Below the pieces are notes generated by a model that saw only the letters and a program-made list of their open reading frames with translations, did not search any database and was not told the origin of the DNA. DNA of 64,000 bases from DASZHJ01 sp035604335. Its GTDB lineage: Bacteria; Pseudomonadota; Alphaproteobacteria; ATCC43930; CGMCC-115725. The stretch lies in assembly GCA_035604335.1 (NCBI GenBank), contig DATNIT010000295.1, forward strand, positions 8,391 through 72,390, read 5' to 3'. A program made the translations under genes and the position numbers. Below, in pieces: positions 1 through 8,758 of the stretch. Position 1 is the first letter of the stretch. Every line of letters starts with the position of its first letter.

Positions 1-763
1 CGTCCCTGCGCTGGGCTTCTGACGGCGCACCTCGACTGCTCTCGACTCGTTGGATCGCCGCGCATATTTCGAGTGCTGGCATGCGCGGGCTCGCGGGGTC
101 TTGTGGGGTCACGGCGGACATCCCACTGTCATGTTCGGTGTGGTTGTTGGGTCACAGTGCGGACGTAATAATGTAGTCCGCCACTGTAACACCTTGAGAT
201 TGCCACTTTTCGTAGCGATTATATGCGCTTCGGTCTCACCGGCGAGGTCTTGAGCTCTCGTCGAGCTCGCGGCCACGCCCGAGAGGCCAAGCGGTTCTTC
301 GCCAGCGGAGCCGGCGAGAACCAGGCTGAGGGCAGAATGGGTCTTTGCGCGCGAGCTCAACGAGTTGAGCAGCACGACCAGACCGAGCAAGGTGCACGGG
401 CGCTGCCCGGCGCGCTCATGCGCAGCCCGCGCCGAAACTGGCGCAAAGACGTCACGACTCGAATCGCGGATCCACGGCACACGGCTTGCAACGCACCGCC
501 GGTTGGCGCGCTCGATCGCATACGATCCGCTCGGCGCGCCCCTGGGGTGGCCAGAACAATGTCTTTCGGGCAGAGGGTGTGGAGGTTCGCGGGCGGCCGC
601 ACCGATACGGATTTGCCGCTACGTGAAATCTCTTACATGAAAGGAAATCTTCGGTCGGGCTTCTCGTTCTATTTTAAGGTTGGGTTAAGTGACCTATCCT
701 AGAGTCTTCGTTAATGCCAAGTAAAATCCTGGCAGTCGATGGGCCAGAACGGCGAGGTCGGTC
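1..763. other. Region without a supported gene, leader of prkA
   Basis: No open frame here has a convincing start, ribosome binding site or protein-like composition. The frames that exist read as Arg/Ala/Pro-rich strings typical of antisense or non-coding GC-rich DNA. The last ~150 bases are less GC-rich than the rest and hold the candidate promoter of the prkA operon. The 5' part may contain the end of a feature that lies outside the window. Confidence 0.5.
643..668 (+). promoter_or_regulatory. EcfG-like general stress promoter candidate for prkA operon
   Basis: GGAAA (643-647) and CGTT (665-668) are separated by exactly 17 bases. This is one mismatch from the alphaproteobacterial general-stress sigma factor EcfG pattern (GGAAC, 16-17 bases, CGTT). 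It lies about 95 bases before the prkA start. The match is short and could be chance. What supports it is position, plus the known general-stress control of yeaG-yeaH in enterics by another sigma factor. Confidence 0.3.
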
Positions 764-2710
764 ATGAACGCGCACGATGAACTCTCGAGTCTCTTTGCTC
801 GCCTTTACGAGAGCGAGAAGGAAACTGAGATGTCCCTTGAGGATTACCTCAAGGCTTGCGCGCGAGAGCCGATGGCTTATGCCAGCGCCCCCGAGCGCAT
901 GCTGACCGCGATCGGCGAGCCGCAACTCATCGACACCAGCCAGGAGACGCGCCTCGGCCGGATCTTCATGAACCGGACGATCCGGATCTATCCCGCCTTC
1001 CAGGATTTCTACGGGATGGAAGAGACGATCGAGCGGATCGTCGGTTTCCTGCGGCATGCCGCGCAGGGCCTCGAGGAGCGCAAGCAGGTGCTCTACCTCC
1101 TGGGCCCGGTCGGCGGCGGCAAGTCCTCGCTCGCCGAGCGCCTGAAGCTGCTCATGGAGCGGATGCCAATCTACGTGCTGAAGGCGGGCAAGGAGATGAG
1201 CCCGATCTTCGAGAGTCCGCTCGGCCTGTTCGATCCCGAGCGCATGGGCGAGTTGCTCGAGCGGCGCTACAAGATCCCGAAGCGGCGGCTGACCGGCTTG
1301 ACCTCGCCCTGGGCGCTCAAGCGCCTCGACGAGTTCGGCGGCGACCTCAACAAGTTCGGCGTGGTGAAGGTGCACCCGTCGCGGCTGCGGCAGATCTGCA
1401 TCGCCAAGACCGAGCCGGGCGACGAGAACAACCAGGACATCTCGAGCTTGGTCGGCAAGGTCGACATCCGCAAGCTCGAGTTCTTCAGCCAGAACGACGC
1501 CGACGCGTACTCCTACTCGGGCGGCCTCAACCGGACCTCGCAGGGCATTCTCGAGTTCGTCGAGATGTTCAAGGCGCCGATCAAGATGCTGCATCCGCTC
1601 CTGACGGCGACCCAGGAGAACAATTACATCGGGTCCGAGAACATCGGCGCGATCCCGTTCCAGGGCATCATCCTCGCGCACTCCAACGAGGCGGAGTGGC
1701 AAGCCTTCAAGAACAACCGCAACAACGAGGCCTTCATCGACCGCATCTGCGTCATCAAGGTCCCCTACTGCATTCGCGTCGCCGAGGAAGCCAAGATCTA
1801 CCAGAAGCTGCTGACGAACAGCGAGCTCGCGAGCGCGCCCTGCGCGCCGGGCACCCTCGACATGCTCGCGAAATTCTGCGTGCTGTCGCGGCTCAAGGCG
1901 CATGAGAACTCCAATCTCTACTCCAAGATGCGCGCCTACGACGGCGAGAGCCTCAAGGACAGCGATCCCCGCGCGCGCACCGTGCAGGAATACCGCGACG
2001 CCGCGGGAGTCGACGAAGGCATGGACGGCCTCTCCACCCGCTTCGCCTTCAAGTCGCTGTCGAATACCTTCAACTTCGACACCCAGGAGGTGGCGGCCGA
2101 TCCCGTGCATCTCATGTACGTGATCGAGCAATCGGTCCGGCGCGAGCAGTTCCCCGAGGATACCGAGAAGAAGCTCCTGAGCTTCATCAAGGGCGAGCTG
2201 GCGCCGCGCTACGCCGAGTTCATCGGCAACGAGATCCAGAAGGCCTATCTCGAGTCCTACGGCGATTACGGGCAGAACCTGTTCGACCGCTACGTCGCTT
2301 ACGCCGACGCCTGGATCGAGGATCAGGACTACAAGGACCCCGACACCGGCCAGCTGATGGACCGCGAGATCCTGAACCAGGAGCTCTCGAAGATCGAGAA
2401 GCCCGCCGGCATCGCCAATCCCAAGGATTTCCGCAACGAGGTGGTGAAGTTCGCGCTGCGCGCGCGCGCCGCGAACGCCGGCAAGAATCCTTCTTGGACC
2501 TCCTACGAGAAGCTTCGGGAAGTGATCGAGAAGCGCATGTTTTCGCAGGTCGAGGACCTGCTGCCGGTGATCAGCTTCAGCTCCAAGCGGGATTCGGACA
2601 CCGAGAAGAAGCACAGCGATTTCGTCGAGCGCATGACCTCGCGCGGCTACACGCCGCGCCAAGTGCGGCGCCTCGTCGAGTGGTACATGCGGGTCAACAA
2701 GGCCGGGTAA
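764..2710 (+). CDS. prkA: PrkA/YeaG serine protein kinase (AAA+ type)
   Basis: Cytosolic AAA-type protein of the PrkA family, reported as a serine protein kinase or AAA+ ATPase acting in stress and nutrient-limitation responses (YeaG of E. coli, PrkA of Bacillus). The 648-residue length matches the family (about 640). A Walker A motif GPVGGGKS sits at residues 114-121 inside the N-terminal AAA domain. The C-terminal third corresponds to the kinase-like PrkA C-terminal domain. The ATG at 764 begins a family-like N-terminus. It is the first gene of an operon: the yeaH start follows 27 bases after its stop, and spoVR follows that. This trio is conserved across many proteobacteria. The protein substrate is not evident. 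Confidence 0.95.
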   Translation: MNAHDELSSLFARLYESEKETEMSLEDYLKACAREPMAYASAPERMLTAIGEPQLIDTSQETRLGRIFMNRTIRIYPAFQDFYGMEETIERIVGFLRHAAQGLEERKQVLYLLGPVGGGKSSLAERLKLLMERMPIYVLKAGKEMSPIFESPLGLFDPERMGELLERRYKIPKRRLTGLTSPWALKRLDEFGGDLNKFGVVKVHPSRLRQICIAKTEPGDENNQDISSLVGKVDIRKLEFFSQNDADAYSYSGGLNRTSQGILEFVEMFKAPIKMLHPLLTATQENNYIGSENIGAIPFQGIILAHSNEAEWQAFKNNRNNEAFIDRICVIKVPYCIRVAEEAKIYQKLLTNSELASAPCAPGTLDMLAKFCVLSRLKAHENSNLYSKMRAYDGESLKDSDPRARTVQEYRDAAGVDEGMDGLSTRFAFKSLSNTFNFDTQEVAADPVHLMYVIEQSVRREQFPEDTEKKLLSFIKGELAPRYAEFIGNEIQKAYLESYGDYGQNLFDRYVAYADAWIEDQDYKDPDTGQLMDREILNQELSKIEKPAGIANPKDFRNEVVKFALRARAANAGKNPSWTSYEKLREVIEKRMFSQVEDLLPVISFSSKRDSDTEKKHSDFVERMTSRGYTPRQVRRLVEWYMRVNKAG

Positions 2711-2737
2711 CGCGAGAACCTGGAGCTCAAAGGGCAA

Positions 2738-4033
2738 ATGAACATCATCGACCGCCGTCCCAACCCCAAGGGCAAGAGCCTGCCGAACCGGCAGCGCTTC
2801 CTCGAGCGTGCCAAGCACGAGATCAAGGACGCGATGACGGAGGCGCTGAAGCGCCGCAAGGTCGGGCAGAACGCCAGCGGCGAGAAGGTCAGCATCCCCG
2901 CCCATCGGATCAACGAGCCGAGCTTCCACAAGGCCGCCCAAGGCGGCACGCGCGACTACGTGGTGCCCGGCAACAAGGAATTCGTGGTCGGCGACCGCAT
3001 CAAGCGGCCGCCGAGCGGCGATGCCGCGCGCGGCGGCGAGGCGAGCAACGAGGACGGCGGCGAGCAGGACTCTTTCGAGTTCGTGCTGTCGAAGGAAGAG
3101 TTCCTCAACCTGTTCTTCGACGACCTCGAGCTGCCCGACCTCGTCAAGACCAAGATCACCGACCAGGAATCGACCCAGCCGGTGCGCGCGGGATTTTCCG
3201 TCGTCGGCAATCCTTCCGCGCTCAATATCAAGCGCACCATGCGGAACAGCTTCGCGCGCCGAATCTCGCTCAGCCGGCCGACGCTACGCGAGATCGCGGC
3301 GCTTGAGCTGCAGGTGCAGGCGGCGCTCGATGCCGACGATCCCGAAGCCGCCGAGCAGACCAAGCTCGAGCTCGAGGCCATGCTCCGCAAGAGCCGGCGG
3401 GTGCCCTATATCGATCCGGTCGACGTGCGCTACAACCGCTTCGAGCGCATCCCCAAGCCCAACACCCAGGCCGTCATGTTTTGCCTGATGGACGTATCGG
3501 GCTCCATGACCGAGCAGATGAAGGACCTCGCCAAGCGGTTCTTCATGCTGCTGCACGTGTTCTTGACGCGGCGCTACAAGCACGTCGACATCGTGTTCAT
3601 CCGCCACACCTCGAGCGCCCAGGAGGTGGACGAGGAGACCTTCTTCCACAGCCGCGAGACCGGCGGCACGATCGTCTCCACGGCGCTCGAGGAAATGATG
3701 CGCGTGGTACGCGCCCGCTACAATCCCGAGAACTGGAACATCTACGCGGCGCAAGCCTCCGACGGCGACAACTATACCGAGGACAGCGACCGCTGCGCGT
3801 CGCTGATGGGCAACGAGATCCTGCCGGTCAGCCAATACTTCGCCTATATCGAGGTGGGCGCCGAGGCGACGCTGCGGCACGGCTATCCGAGCGCGCCCAC
3901 CGATCTCTGGCGCACCTATGATGCGATCAGCGCGCAGCACCAGAATTTCGCCATGCGCAAGGTGGCCGACCCCGGACAGATCTTCCCCGTCTTCCACGAG
4001 CTCTTCTCCAAGCAACGGGAACGCGCGGCATGA
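2738..4033 (+). CDS. yeaH: YeaH/YhbH family protein (DUF444)
   Basis: 431-residue member of the DUF444 family, always found with PrkA. The N-terminal half is charged and Arg/Lys-rich, with the typical start MNIIDRRPNPKGKS. The C-terminal half is von Willebrand A-like, with a MIDAS-type DVSGSM motif near residues 252-257, suggesting metal-dependent protein binding. Its biochemical role is not established; it is thought to work with the PrkA kinase in sustained nutrient stress. It sits between prkA (27 bases upstream) and spoVR, whose ATG overlaps its stop by four bases (ATGA), so translation is probably coupled. Confidence 0.94.
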   Translation: MNIIDRRPNPKGKSLPNRQRFLERAKHEIKDAMTEALKRRKVGQNASGEKVSIPAHRINEPSFHKAAQGGTRDYVVPGNKEFVVGDRIKRPPSGDAARGGEASNEDGGEQDSFEFVLSKEEFLNLFFDDLELPDLVKTKITDQESTQPVRAGFSVVGNPSALNIKRTMRNSFARRISLSRPTLREIAALELQVQAALDADDPEAAEQTKLELEAMLRKSRRVPYIDPVDVRYNRFERIPKPNTQAVMFCLMDVSGSMTEQMKDLAKRFFMLLHVFLTRRYKHVDIVFIRHTSSAQEVDEETFFHSRETGGTIVSTALEEMMRVVRARYNPENWNIYAAQASDGDNYTEDSDRCASLMGNEILPVSQYFAYIEVGAEATLRHGYPSAPTDLWRTYDAISAQHQNFAMRKVADPGQIFPVFHELFSKQRERAA

Positions 4034-5592
4034 CCGGCGACGCCGAGACGCTCGAGCGGAAGCCGCTGTTCGAGGGCGCGGAGTGGGACTTCGACAAGAT
4101 CCGCCGCGTGCATGAGGCGGTCGAGGACATCGCGCTCAACGAGCTGGGTCTCGACATCTACCCCAATCAGATCGAGGTGATCACGTCGGAGCAGATGCTC
4201 GACGCCTATGCCTCGGTCGGTCTGCCGCTGATGTACCGGCACTGGAGCTTCGGCAAGCGCTTCGCCCGCGAGGAGGCGCTCTACCGGCACGGCCTGCAAG
4301 GCCTCGCCTACGAGATCGTCATCAACTCGAGCCCCTGCATCAGCTACATCATGGAGGAGAACTCCATGGCGATGCAGACCCTGGTGATCGCCCACGCGGC
4401 CTTCGGGCACAATCACTTCTTCAAGAACAATTACCTGTTCCAGCAATGGACGGACGCCGACGGGATCCTGGATTACCTCACTTTCGCCCGCGACTTCGTC
4501 GCGCGCTGCGAGGAATCCCACGGGGTCGCCGAGGTCGAGCGCGTGATGGATGCGGCGCATGCCCTGATGAATCAGGGCGTCCACCGCTATTCGCGCCGCG
4601 CCAAGGACAATCTCGCGGAGGAGCGCCGGCGCGCCGAGGAGCGCCGACTCTACGACGAGCGCACCTACGACGACCTCTGGGAACGCGTGGTGCCGAAGCG
4701 CCAGACGGGCGACGTCGACGCGGCCCAGCTCGAGAAGGAGCGAGCCGAGACGCGCCGCAAGCTCGGCCTGCCCGAGGAGAACCTGCTCTATTTCCTGGAG
4801 AAGCGCGCGCCGCGCCTCCAAGGCTGGCAGCGCGAGCTCGTGCGCATCGCCCGCCACATCAGCCAGTACTTCTATCCGCAGAAGCAGACGCGGATGATGA
4901 ACGAGGGCTGCGCGACCTTCGTGCACTACGAGATCCTCAATCGCCTGCACGAGCGCGGGCAGATCACCGACGGCGCCTTCCTCGAGGCGATGCACTCGCA
5001 CACCAACGTCATCTTCCAGCCGGAGTTCGACGACCGCCGCTACAACGGCATCAATCCCTACGCTCTCGGCTTCGCCATGATGCAGGACGTGAAGCGCATC
5101 TGCACCAAGCCTACCGACGAGGACCGTGACTGGTTCCCGGACATGGCCGGCAACGGCGATCCCTTCGGAACCCTGCGCGACGCCTGGGCCAATTATCGCG
5201 ACGAGAGCTTCGTGCTGCAGTATCTGAGCCCGCGGCTGATGCGCTCGTTCCGGCTCTTCAAGGTGCTGGACGAGGCGAACCAAGACGCGCTGGTGGTGGA
5301 CACGATCCACGACGAGCGCGGCTATCGCGAGCTGCGCAGCGCGCTGGCGCGCCACTACGATCTCGCCCGCCAGGAACCGGACATCCAGATCGTCGACTTG
5401 GATCTCGCCGGCGATCGCCGGCTGATCCTCCGGCATATCGTGCACGACGGCGTCCTGCTCGACGAGCCCACCTGCAAGGCGGTGCTCGATCACCTCTCGA
5501 CGCTCTGGCACTACGGCCTCGCGCTCGAGGAAACCGACGCCGCCACCGACAAGGTCCTCAAGACCCACGAGGTTGCGGCGCACAACCGCTGA
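4030..5592 (+). CDS. spoVR: SpoVR family protein (YcgB-like)
   Basis: 520-residue SpoVR-family protein, about the length of E. coli YcgB and Bacillus SpoVR. Bacillus SpoVR affects spore cortex formation. In non-sporulating proteobacteria the role is unknown but tied to stationary-phase stress. Characteristic segments are the N-terminal EWDFDKIRRVHEAVEDIA-type helix, a conserved acidic and His-rich core (EEALYRHGLQGLAYEIVINS) and the GCATFVHYEI segment. There is no signal peptide or membrane helix. The start overlaps the yeaH stop by four bases. This completes the prkA-yeaH-spoVR operon. A repeat element begins about 27 bases after its stop. Confidence 0.95.
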   Translation: MTGDAETLERKPLFEGAEWDFDKIRRVHEAVEDIALNELGLDIYPNQIEVITSEQMLDAYASVGLPLMYRHWSFGKRFAREEALYRHGLQGLAYEIVINSSPCISYIMEENSMAMQTLVIAHAAFGHNHFFKNNYLFQQWTDADGILDYLTFARDFVARCEESHGVAEVERVMDAAHALMNQGVHRYSRRAKDNLAEERRRAEERRLYDERTYDDLWERVVPKRQTGDVDAAQLEKERAETRRKLGLPEENLLYFLEKRAPRLQGWQRELVRIARHISQYFYPQKQTRMMNEGCATFVHYEILNRLHERGQITDGAFLEAMHSHTNVIFQPEFDDRRYNGINPYALGFAMMQDVKRICTKPTDEDRDWFPDMAGNGDPFGTLRDAWANYRDESFVLQYLSPRLMRSFRLFKVLDEANQDALVVDTIHDERGYRELRSALARHYDLARQEPDIQIVDLDLAGDRRLILRHIVHDGVLLDEPTCKAVLDHLSTLWHYGLALEETDAATDKVLKTHEVAAHNR

Positions 5593-5618
5593 GGGCGCCT
5601 TTCGTTTAGATAGAAGCG

Positions 5619-5769
5619 CCCCCTCACCCTGCCCTCTCCCCGCTGGGGAGAGGGATGCGAAGCCTTAGCGAGCGGGAGCGAGCTTAGGCGGTCGTCCGGT
5701 CGCGCTGTGACGCGCGACCCTTCGGGCGAGCCGCAAGGCGGATCGCCGGACGACGGATGAGGGGGATGG
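5619..5769. repeat. Intergenic palindromic repeat, family B copy 1
   Basis: A CCCTCACCCTGCCCTCTCCCC arm faces a GGGGAGAGGG arm, followed by a second hairpin-rich part (GTCGTCCG ... CGGACGAC) and a closing GGATGAGGGGGATG. The outer C-rich/G-rich arms recur at 31895-32042 and 35325-35494. It lies between the convergent spoVR and permease genes, so transcribed hairpins could end both messages. No transposase or coding content. Confidence 0.7.
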
Positions 5770-5814
5770 TTCCATCGCCTCGGGCGCTTGCGTCGGCGGG
5801 CCGATCAAGTCCTC

Positions 5815-6468
5815 TCAGCTCATGATCGCGTAGCGGCGGTTGAGCCAGCGGCCGACCAGCGATAGCGCGTAGCACGCCGCGAAATAGGCGAGCGCCAGGA
5901 AGGCCAGCAGCGGCAGGGGCTGGAACTCGCGGGCGTTGACGGCGAGCGTGGCGCCGGTGAGCTCGGTCACGCCGATGACCGAGGCGACCGAGGTGAACTT
6001 CAAGAGACGGACGAACTGGTTGAACAAGGCCGGGATCATCCGGCGGATCGCCTGCGGCAGGACGACGAGCCTCAGCGCCTGCCCCCGAGAGAGCCCGCTC
6101 GCGAGCCCGGCCTCGATCTGGCCGCGCGGCACCGACAGGATGCCCGAGCGCACGTCCTCGGCGATATAGGCCGCGATGAACGCGATGAATCCGATGACCG
6201 CGGCCTCGTACGCCGTGAAGCGATGGCCAATCAGCGGCGGCAGCGCGAAATAGACCACGAAGAGCACGACCAGCAGCGGCGTGCCTCGGATGAAGCCGAT
6301 ATAAAGCATGGCGGCGCCGCGCACCGCGCTCGCACCGGCTCCGCGCGCGAGCCCCAGCAGCACCCCCGTGACGGTTCCGCCGGCAATCACCAGCGCCGCG
6401 GTCGTCAGCGTCAGCGCGAAGGCGGCCACGAGATAGGGCAGATTGCGCGCCACCACGGAGAAATCCAC
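5815..6468 (-). CDS. Amino-acid ABC transporter permease (HisM/GlnP type), second subunit
   Basis: 217-residue inner-membrane permease of the polar amino-acid ABC family. Four to five hydrophobic helices are visible. The cytoplasmic loop carries the EAA-type motif that docks the ATPase (EAGLASGLSRGQALRLVVLPQ, about residues 128-148). The start is GTG at 6468, preceded by GGGAG at good spacing; the upstream permease ends 10 bases before. It is the last gene of the tetR-binding protein-permease-permease operon. No ATP-binding subunit is adjacent, so the importer must borrow an ATPase encoded elsewhere. Confidence 0.9.
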   Translation of the reverse strand: MDFSVVARNLPYLVAAFALTLTTAALVIAGGTVTGVLLGLARGAGASAVRGAAMLYIGFIRGTPLLVVLFVVYFALPPLIGHRFTAYEAAVIGFIAFIAAYIAEDVRSGILSVPRGQIEAGLASGLSRGQALRLVVLPQAIRRMIPALFNQFVRLLKFTSVASVIGVTELTGATLAVNAREFQPLPLLAFLALAYFAACYALSLVGRWLNRRYAIMS

Positions 6469-6478
6469 CGGGCGCTCC

Positions 6479-7147
6479 CTAATACCGCATGGCCGGCTCG
6501 ACGATCCGGCTTCGGAGCGTCCTCAGGGTGAGCTGGGAGATCGCGGTCACCGCCACGAGGTAGAGCACGGTGATCCCGATATAGGCTTCGAAGGTGCGGA
6601 AGGTGTCGCCCTCGATCGCGCCCGCGACAAAGGTAAGCTCGGCCACGGAGATGACGGAGGCGAGCGAAGAGTCCTTGATCAGCTGCGAGAACAGCCCGGC
6701 AAGCGAGGGCGCCACGATGCGGAGCGCCTGAGGATAGACGATGTGGCGCAGGACCTGGCGCGGCGAGAGGCCCGAGGCCAAGCCCGCCGCGCGCTGGCCC
6801 GCGGGCACGGCCTGCAGGCCCGAGCGCACGATCTCCGCCACATAGGCACCGGAATAGAGGCTCAAGCCCAGCACGCCGCACCAGAACGCCGGCAGCTTGA
6901 GGGTGGTCAAGCCGAGGTACCAGACATAGAGATGCACGAGCAGCGGCACGTTGCGGGCGATCTCGACATAGGCCGCCGCGATCACCCGCGCCCATCGGCG
7001 CTCGCTCTCGGCCGCCGCGCCCGCGAGCATGCCCACGCCGAGCGCGCCCATGAGGCTCACGATGGAGAGCGCCAGCGTCAGCGCGAAGCCGCCGAGCAGC
7101 GCCTCGCGATAGCGCCAGAGCACGCCCCAGTCGAAACTGTAGCTCAA
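6479..7147 (-). CDS. Amino-acid ABC transporter permease (HisQ type), first subunit
   Basis: 222-residue polar amino-acid ABC permease starting (M)SYSFDWGVLWRYREALLGG. The chosen start is a TTG at 7147, four bases after the stop of the binding-protein gene. The longer upstream frame runs antiparallel-like through that gene's 3' end and has no protein character. It contains the family motif AAGLASGLSPRQVLRHIVYPQ, the ATPase docking loop. It forms a heterodimeric channel with the next gene downstream. The TTG start with direct coupling to the upstream stop suggests dependent translation. Confidence 0.88.
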   Translation of the reverse strand: MSYSFDWGVLWRYREALLGGFALTLALSIVSLMGALGVGMLAGAAAESERRWARVIAAAYVEIARNVPLLVHLYVWYLGLTTLKLPAFWCGVLGLSLYSGAYVAEIVRSGLQAVPAGQRAAGLASGLSPRQVLRHIVYPQALRIVAPSLAGLFSQLIKDSSLASVISVAELTFVAGAIEGDTFRTFEAYIGITVLYLVAVTAISQLTLRTLRSRIVEPAMRY

Positions 7148-7151
7148 CGGC

Positions 7152-7967
7152 TCAGCCCTTCGGCCAAGTCTCGATGGGCACGTCGGGCTCGACCTGGAAC
7201 CACTTGAGGTAGATCTCGCGGTAGCGTCCGCTGGTCCAGAGATCCTGCAGGACGGCATTCACGACATTCCGAAGCTGCCAGTCGCCGTGACGCACGCCGA
7301 TGCCGAACGGCTCGAGGCTGAACTTGCCGCCGACGATCTGGAATCCCGGTGCCTCCCGGGCGAAACCGCGCAGCACGTCGTAGCTGCCGGTGAAGGCGTC
7401 GGCCCGGCCTTGCCGAAGCGCCAGCCACGCGGTCGTGTAATCCCGGAACGACTGGATCTTCGCCTCCGGCGCGGCCTTCGCCAGGGTCTTCTCGAGCGTG
7501 GTGCCTTGCTGGACCGCCACCGTCTTGCCCGAGAGATCGTCGAGACCCTTGATCGAACTCTCCGCCGGCACCAGGAGGCTCTGCGCGCCCGTGTAGTAGG
7601 TGATGCTGAAGTCGATCGCGCCCTCGCGCTCGCGGGTGTGGGTCATCGAGGCCGCGGAAAGATCGATGTTGCCGCTGACCAGGAGCGGAATGCGCGTGGG
7701 CGAGGTTACCTTCACGAGCTCCAGGTCGACCTCGAGCGCCTTGGCGATCTCGCGCACGATATCGACGTCGAAGCCCACGACCTCGTTCTTGTCGTCGATA
7801 TAGCCGAAGGGCGGTGTATCGTTCTTGACGCCGGCGATCAGCTTGTGGCGCGCCTTGATGGCCTCCAGCGCGTCGTCGGCCCGCACCGGCGCCAGCGCGC
7901 CGAGCAACCCGAGAAACAGCAGCGCCAGAGCCGGGACCCATCGCGACCGCGTCGTCGACCACGTCAT
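7152..7967 (-). CDS. Amino-acid ABC transporter substrate-binding protein
   Basis: 271-residue periplasmic binding protein of the bacterial extracellular solute-binding family 3 (lysine/arginine/ornithine, glutamine and cystine binders). Residues 1-29 form a signal peptide (ATG at 7967, hydrophobic core ALALLFLGLLGALAPV, cleavage near VRA-DD). The mature start LEAIKARHKLIAGVKNDTPP is typical. The SGNIDLSAASMTHTRER segment carries the family pattern for the ligand carboxyl/amino site. Its ATG overlaps the tetR stop by four bases, so it belongs to a tetR-led operon with the two permeases. The substrate is probably a polar or aromatic amino acid; the sequence does not decide it. Confidence 0.92.
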   Translation of the reverse strand: MTWSTTRSRWVPALALLFLGLLGALAPVRADDALEAIKARHKLIAGVKNDTPPFGYIDDKNEVVGFDVDIVREIAKALEVDLELVKVTSPTRIPLLVSGNIDLSAASMTHTREREGAIDFSITYYTGAQSLLVPAESSIKGLDDLSGKTVAVQQGTTLEKTLAKAAPEAKIQSFRDYTTAWLALRQGRADAFTGSYDVLRGFAREAPGFQIVGGKFSLEPFGIGVRHGDWQLRNVVNAVLQDLWTSGRYREIYLKWFQVEPDVPIETWPKG

Positions 7968-8677
7968 CGTGCGCTCCTCTTCCGCCGCGCGCGCGGGCGG
8001 CTCAGTCGGTCCAGGCTCGGCGCGCGAAAGCCCGCGGCGATGAACGGCACCATCTGGGTCAGCACGGCCTCGACGTCGCCGGCGTCGCAGAGCCCGCCCG
8101 ACAGGTGCGCGATACGGCTCGGGTTGATCATGGTGTAATAGAGCCCGCCCAGCAGAAAATGAAAGCGCCAGAACAGCTCGGCGCGCGACAGGTCCGGCAG
8201 GGCTCGGGCCAGCGCGGCGACGAAGCGCTCGCTGGTGGCGTCGAAATACCGGGCGATCAGCGTGCGCGCGAGCTCGTTGTGCTCCACCGACAATGCCGCG
8301 CGAAGCCGCGTGAAGGTGGCGCCGCCGCCGCGATCGGCGCTGGAGGCAAGCGCCGGCGCGATGAAGGCCGCGATGATCCGCTCCAGGACCTCGGGATGAT
8401 CGGCGGGCTCGACGCAATCGCCGAGCCGGCGCAGCCGCTCGTCGTTCATCGGGCGGCACCGCTGCTCGAAGATGGCGGCCAGCAATCCCTCCTTGGAGCC
8501 GAAATGATAATTCACCGCCGCCAAGTTCACGCCCGCGGCCGCGGTCAGCTGGCGTACCGACACGCCGCCGAATCCATGCTCCGCGAACAGCCGCTCGGCG
8601 GCGCTCAGCAGCCGCCTTTTCGTATCGCTCGCCGGCTCGGCGACGAGCGCGGCACTCTCTTCGATGGGATGGCCCAC
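7964..8677 (-). CDS. TetR family transcriptional regulator with CecR-type C-terminal domain
   Basis: 237-residue TetR regulator. The N-terminal helix-turn-helix spans about residues 20-65 (KRRLLSAAERLFAEHGFGG, then VNLAAVNYHFGSKEGLL). The C-terminal ligand domain resembles that of CecR-like regulators (acyl-chain or drug sensors). The start is GTG at 8677 with GGGAG 6-7 bases before it. Its stop overlaps the start of the binding-protein gene, so it is the first gene of the transporter operon and probably autoregulates it. A sigma-70-like promoter lies at 8712-8741. Confidence 0.9.
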   Translation of the reverse strand: MGHPIEESAALVAEPASDTKRRLLSAAERLFAEHGFGGVSVRQLTAAAGVNLAAVNYHFGSKEGLLAAIFEQRCRPMNDERLRRLGDCVEPADHPEVLERIIAAFIAPALASSADRGGGATFTRLRAALSVEHNELARTLIARYFDATSERFVAALARALPDLSRAELFWRFHFLLGGLYYTMINPSRIAHLSGGLCDAGDVEAVLTQMVPFIAAGFRAPSLDRLSRPRARRKRSAR

Positions 8678-8711
8678 ACTGGCTCCCGCCCGACCAATGT
8701 TTGGAACAAGT

Positions 8712-8741
8712 GTTTTAGGCGCCGCGCCGTTGAACCGTCAA
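8712..8741 (-). promoter_or_regulatory. Sigma-70-like promoter of the tetR-transporter operon
   Basis: On the minus strand TTGACG (8741-8736) and TAAAAC (8717-8712) are spaced by 18 bases. Predicted transcription starts near 8705, about 28 bases before the GTG start of tetR. Downstream of the -10, the short motifs GTTTGG and GTTTTAG around 8699-8719 could be a TetR site, but no clean palindrome is present. Confidence 0.4.
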
Positions 8742-8758
8742 GAAACCGGCGGCCGGCC

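Noticed and set aside
223..702. 159-codon plus-strand frame before prkA
   Set aside because: Arg/Ala-rich composition, no ribosome site, and overlapped by the candidate promoter.
674..2941. Long minus-strand open frame of 755 codons opposite prkA
   Set aside because: It mirrors the prkA codon pattern (GC-rich third positions create open antisense frames), has no family-like sequence and no ribosome site.
3916..5583. 555-codon minus-strand frame opposite spoVR
   Set aside because: Shadow of spoVR, no motif, no start site.
5619..5769. Family B repeat considered as a CRISPR or insertion sequence
   Set aside because: Single palindromic copy, no regular spacing and no transposase frame.
8699..8720. 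Possible TetR operator
   Set aside because: Only weak GTTT-type half-sites, no clear inverted repeat, so not listed as a site.
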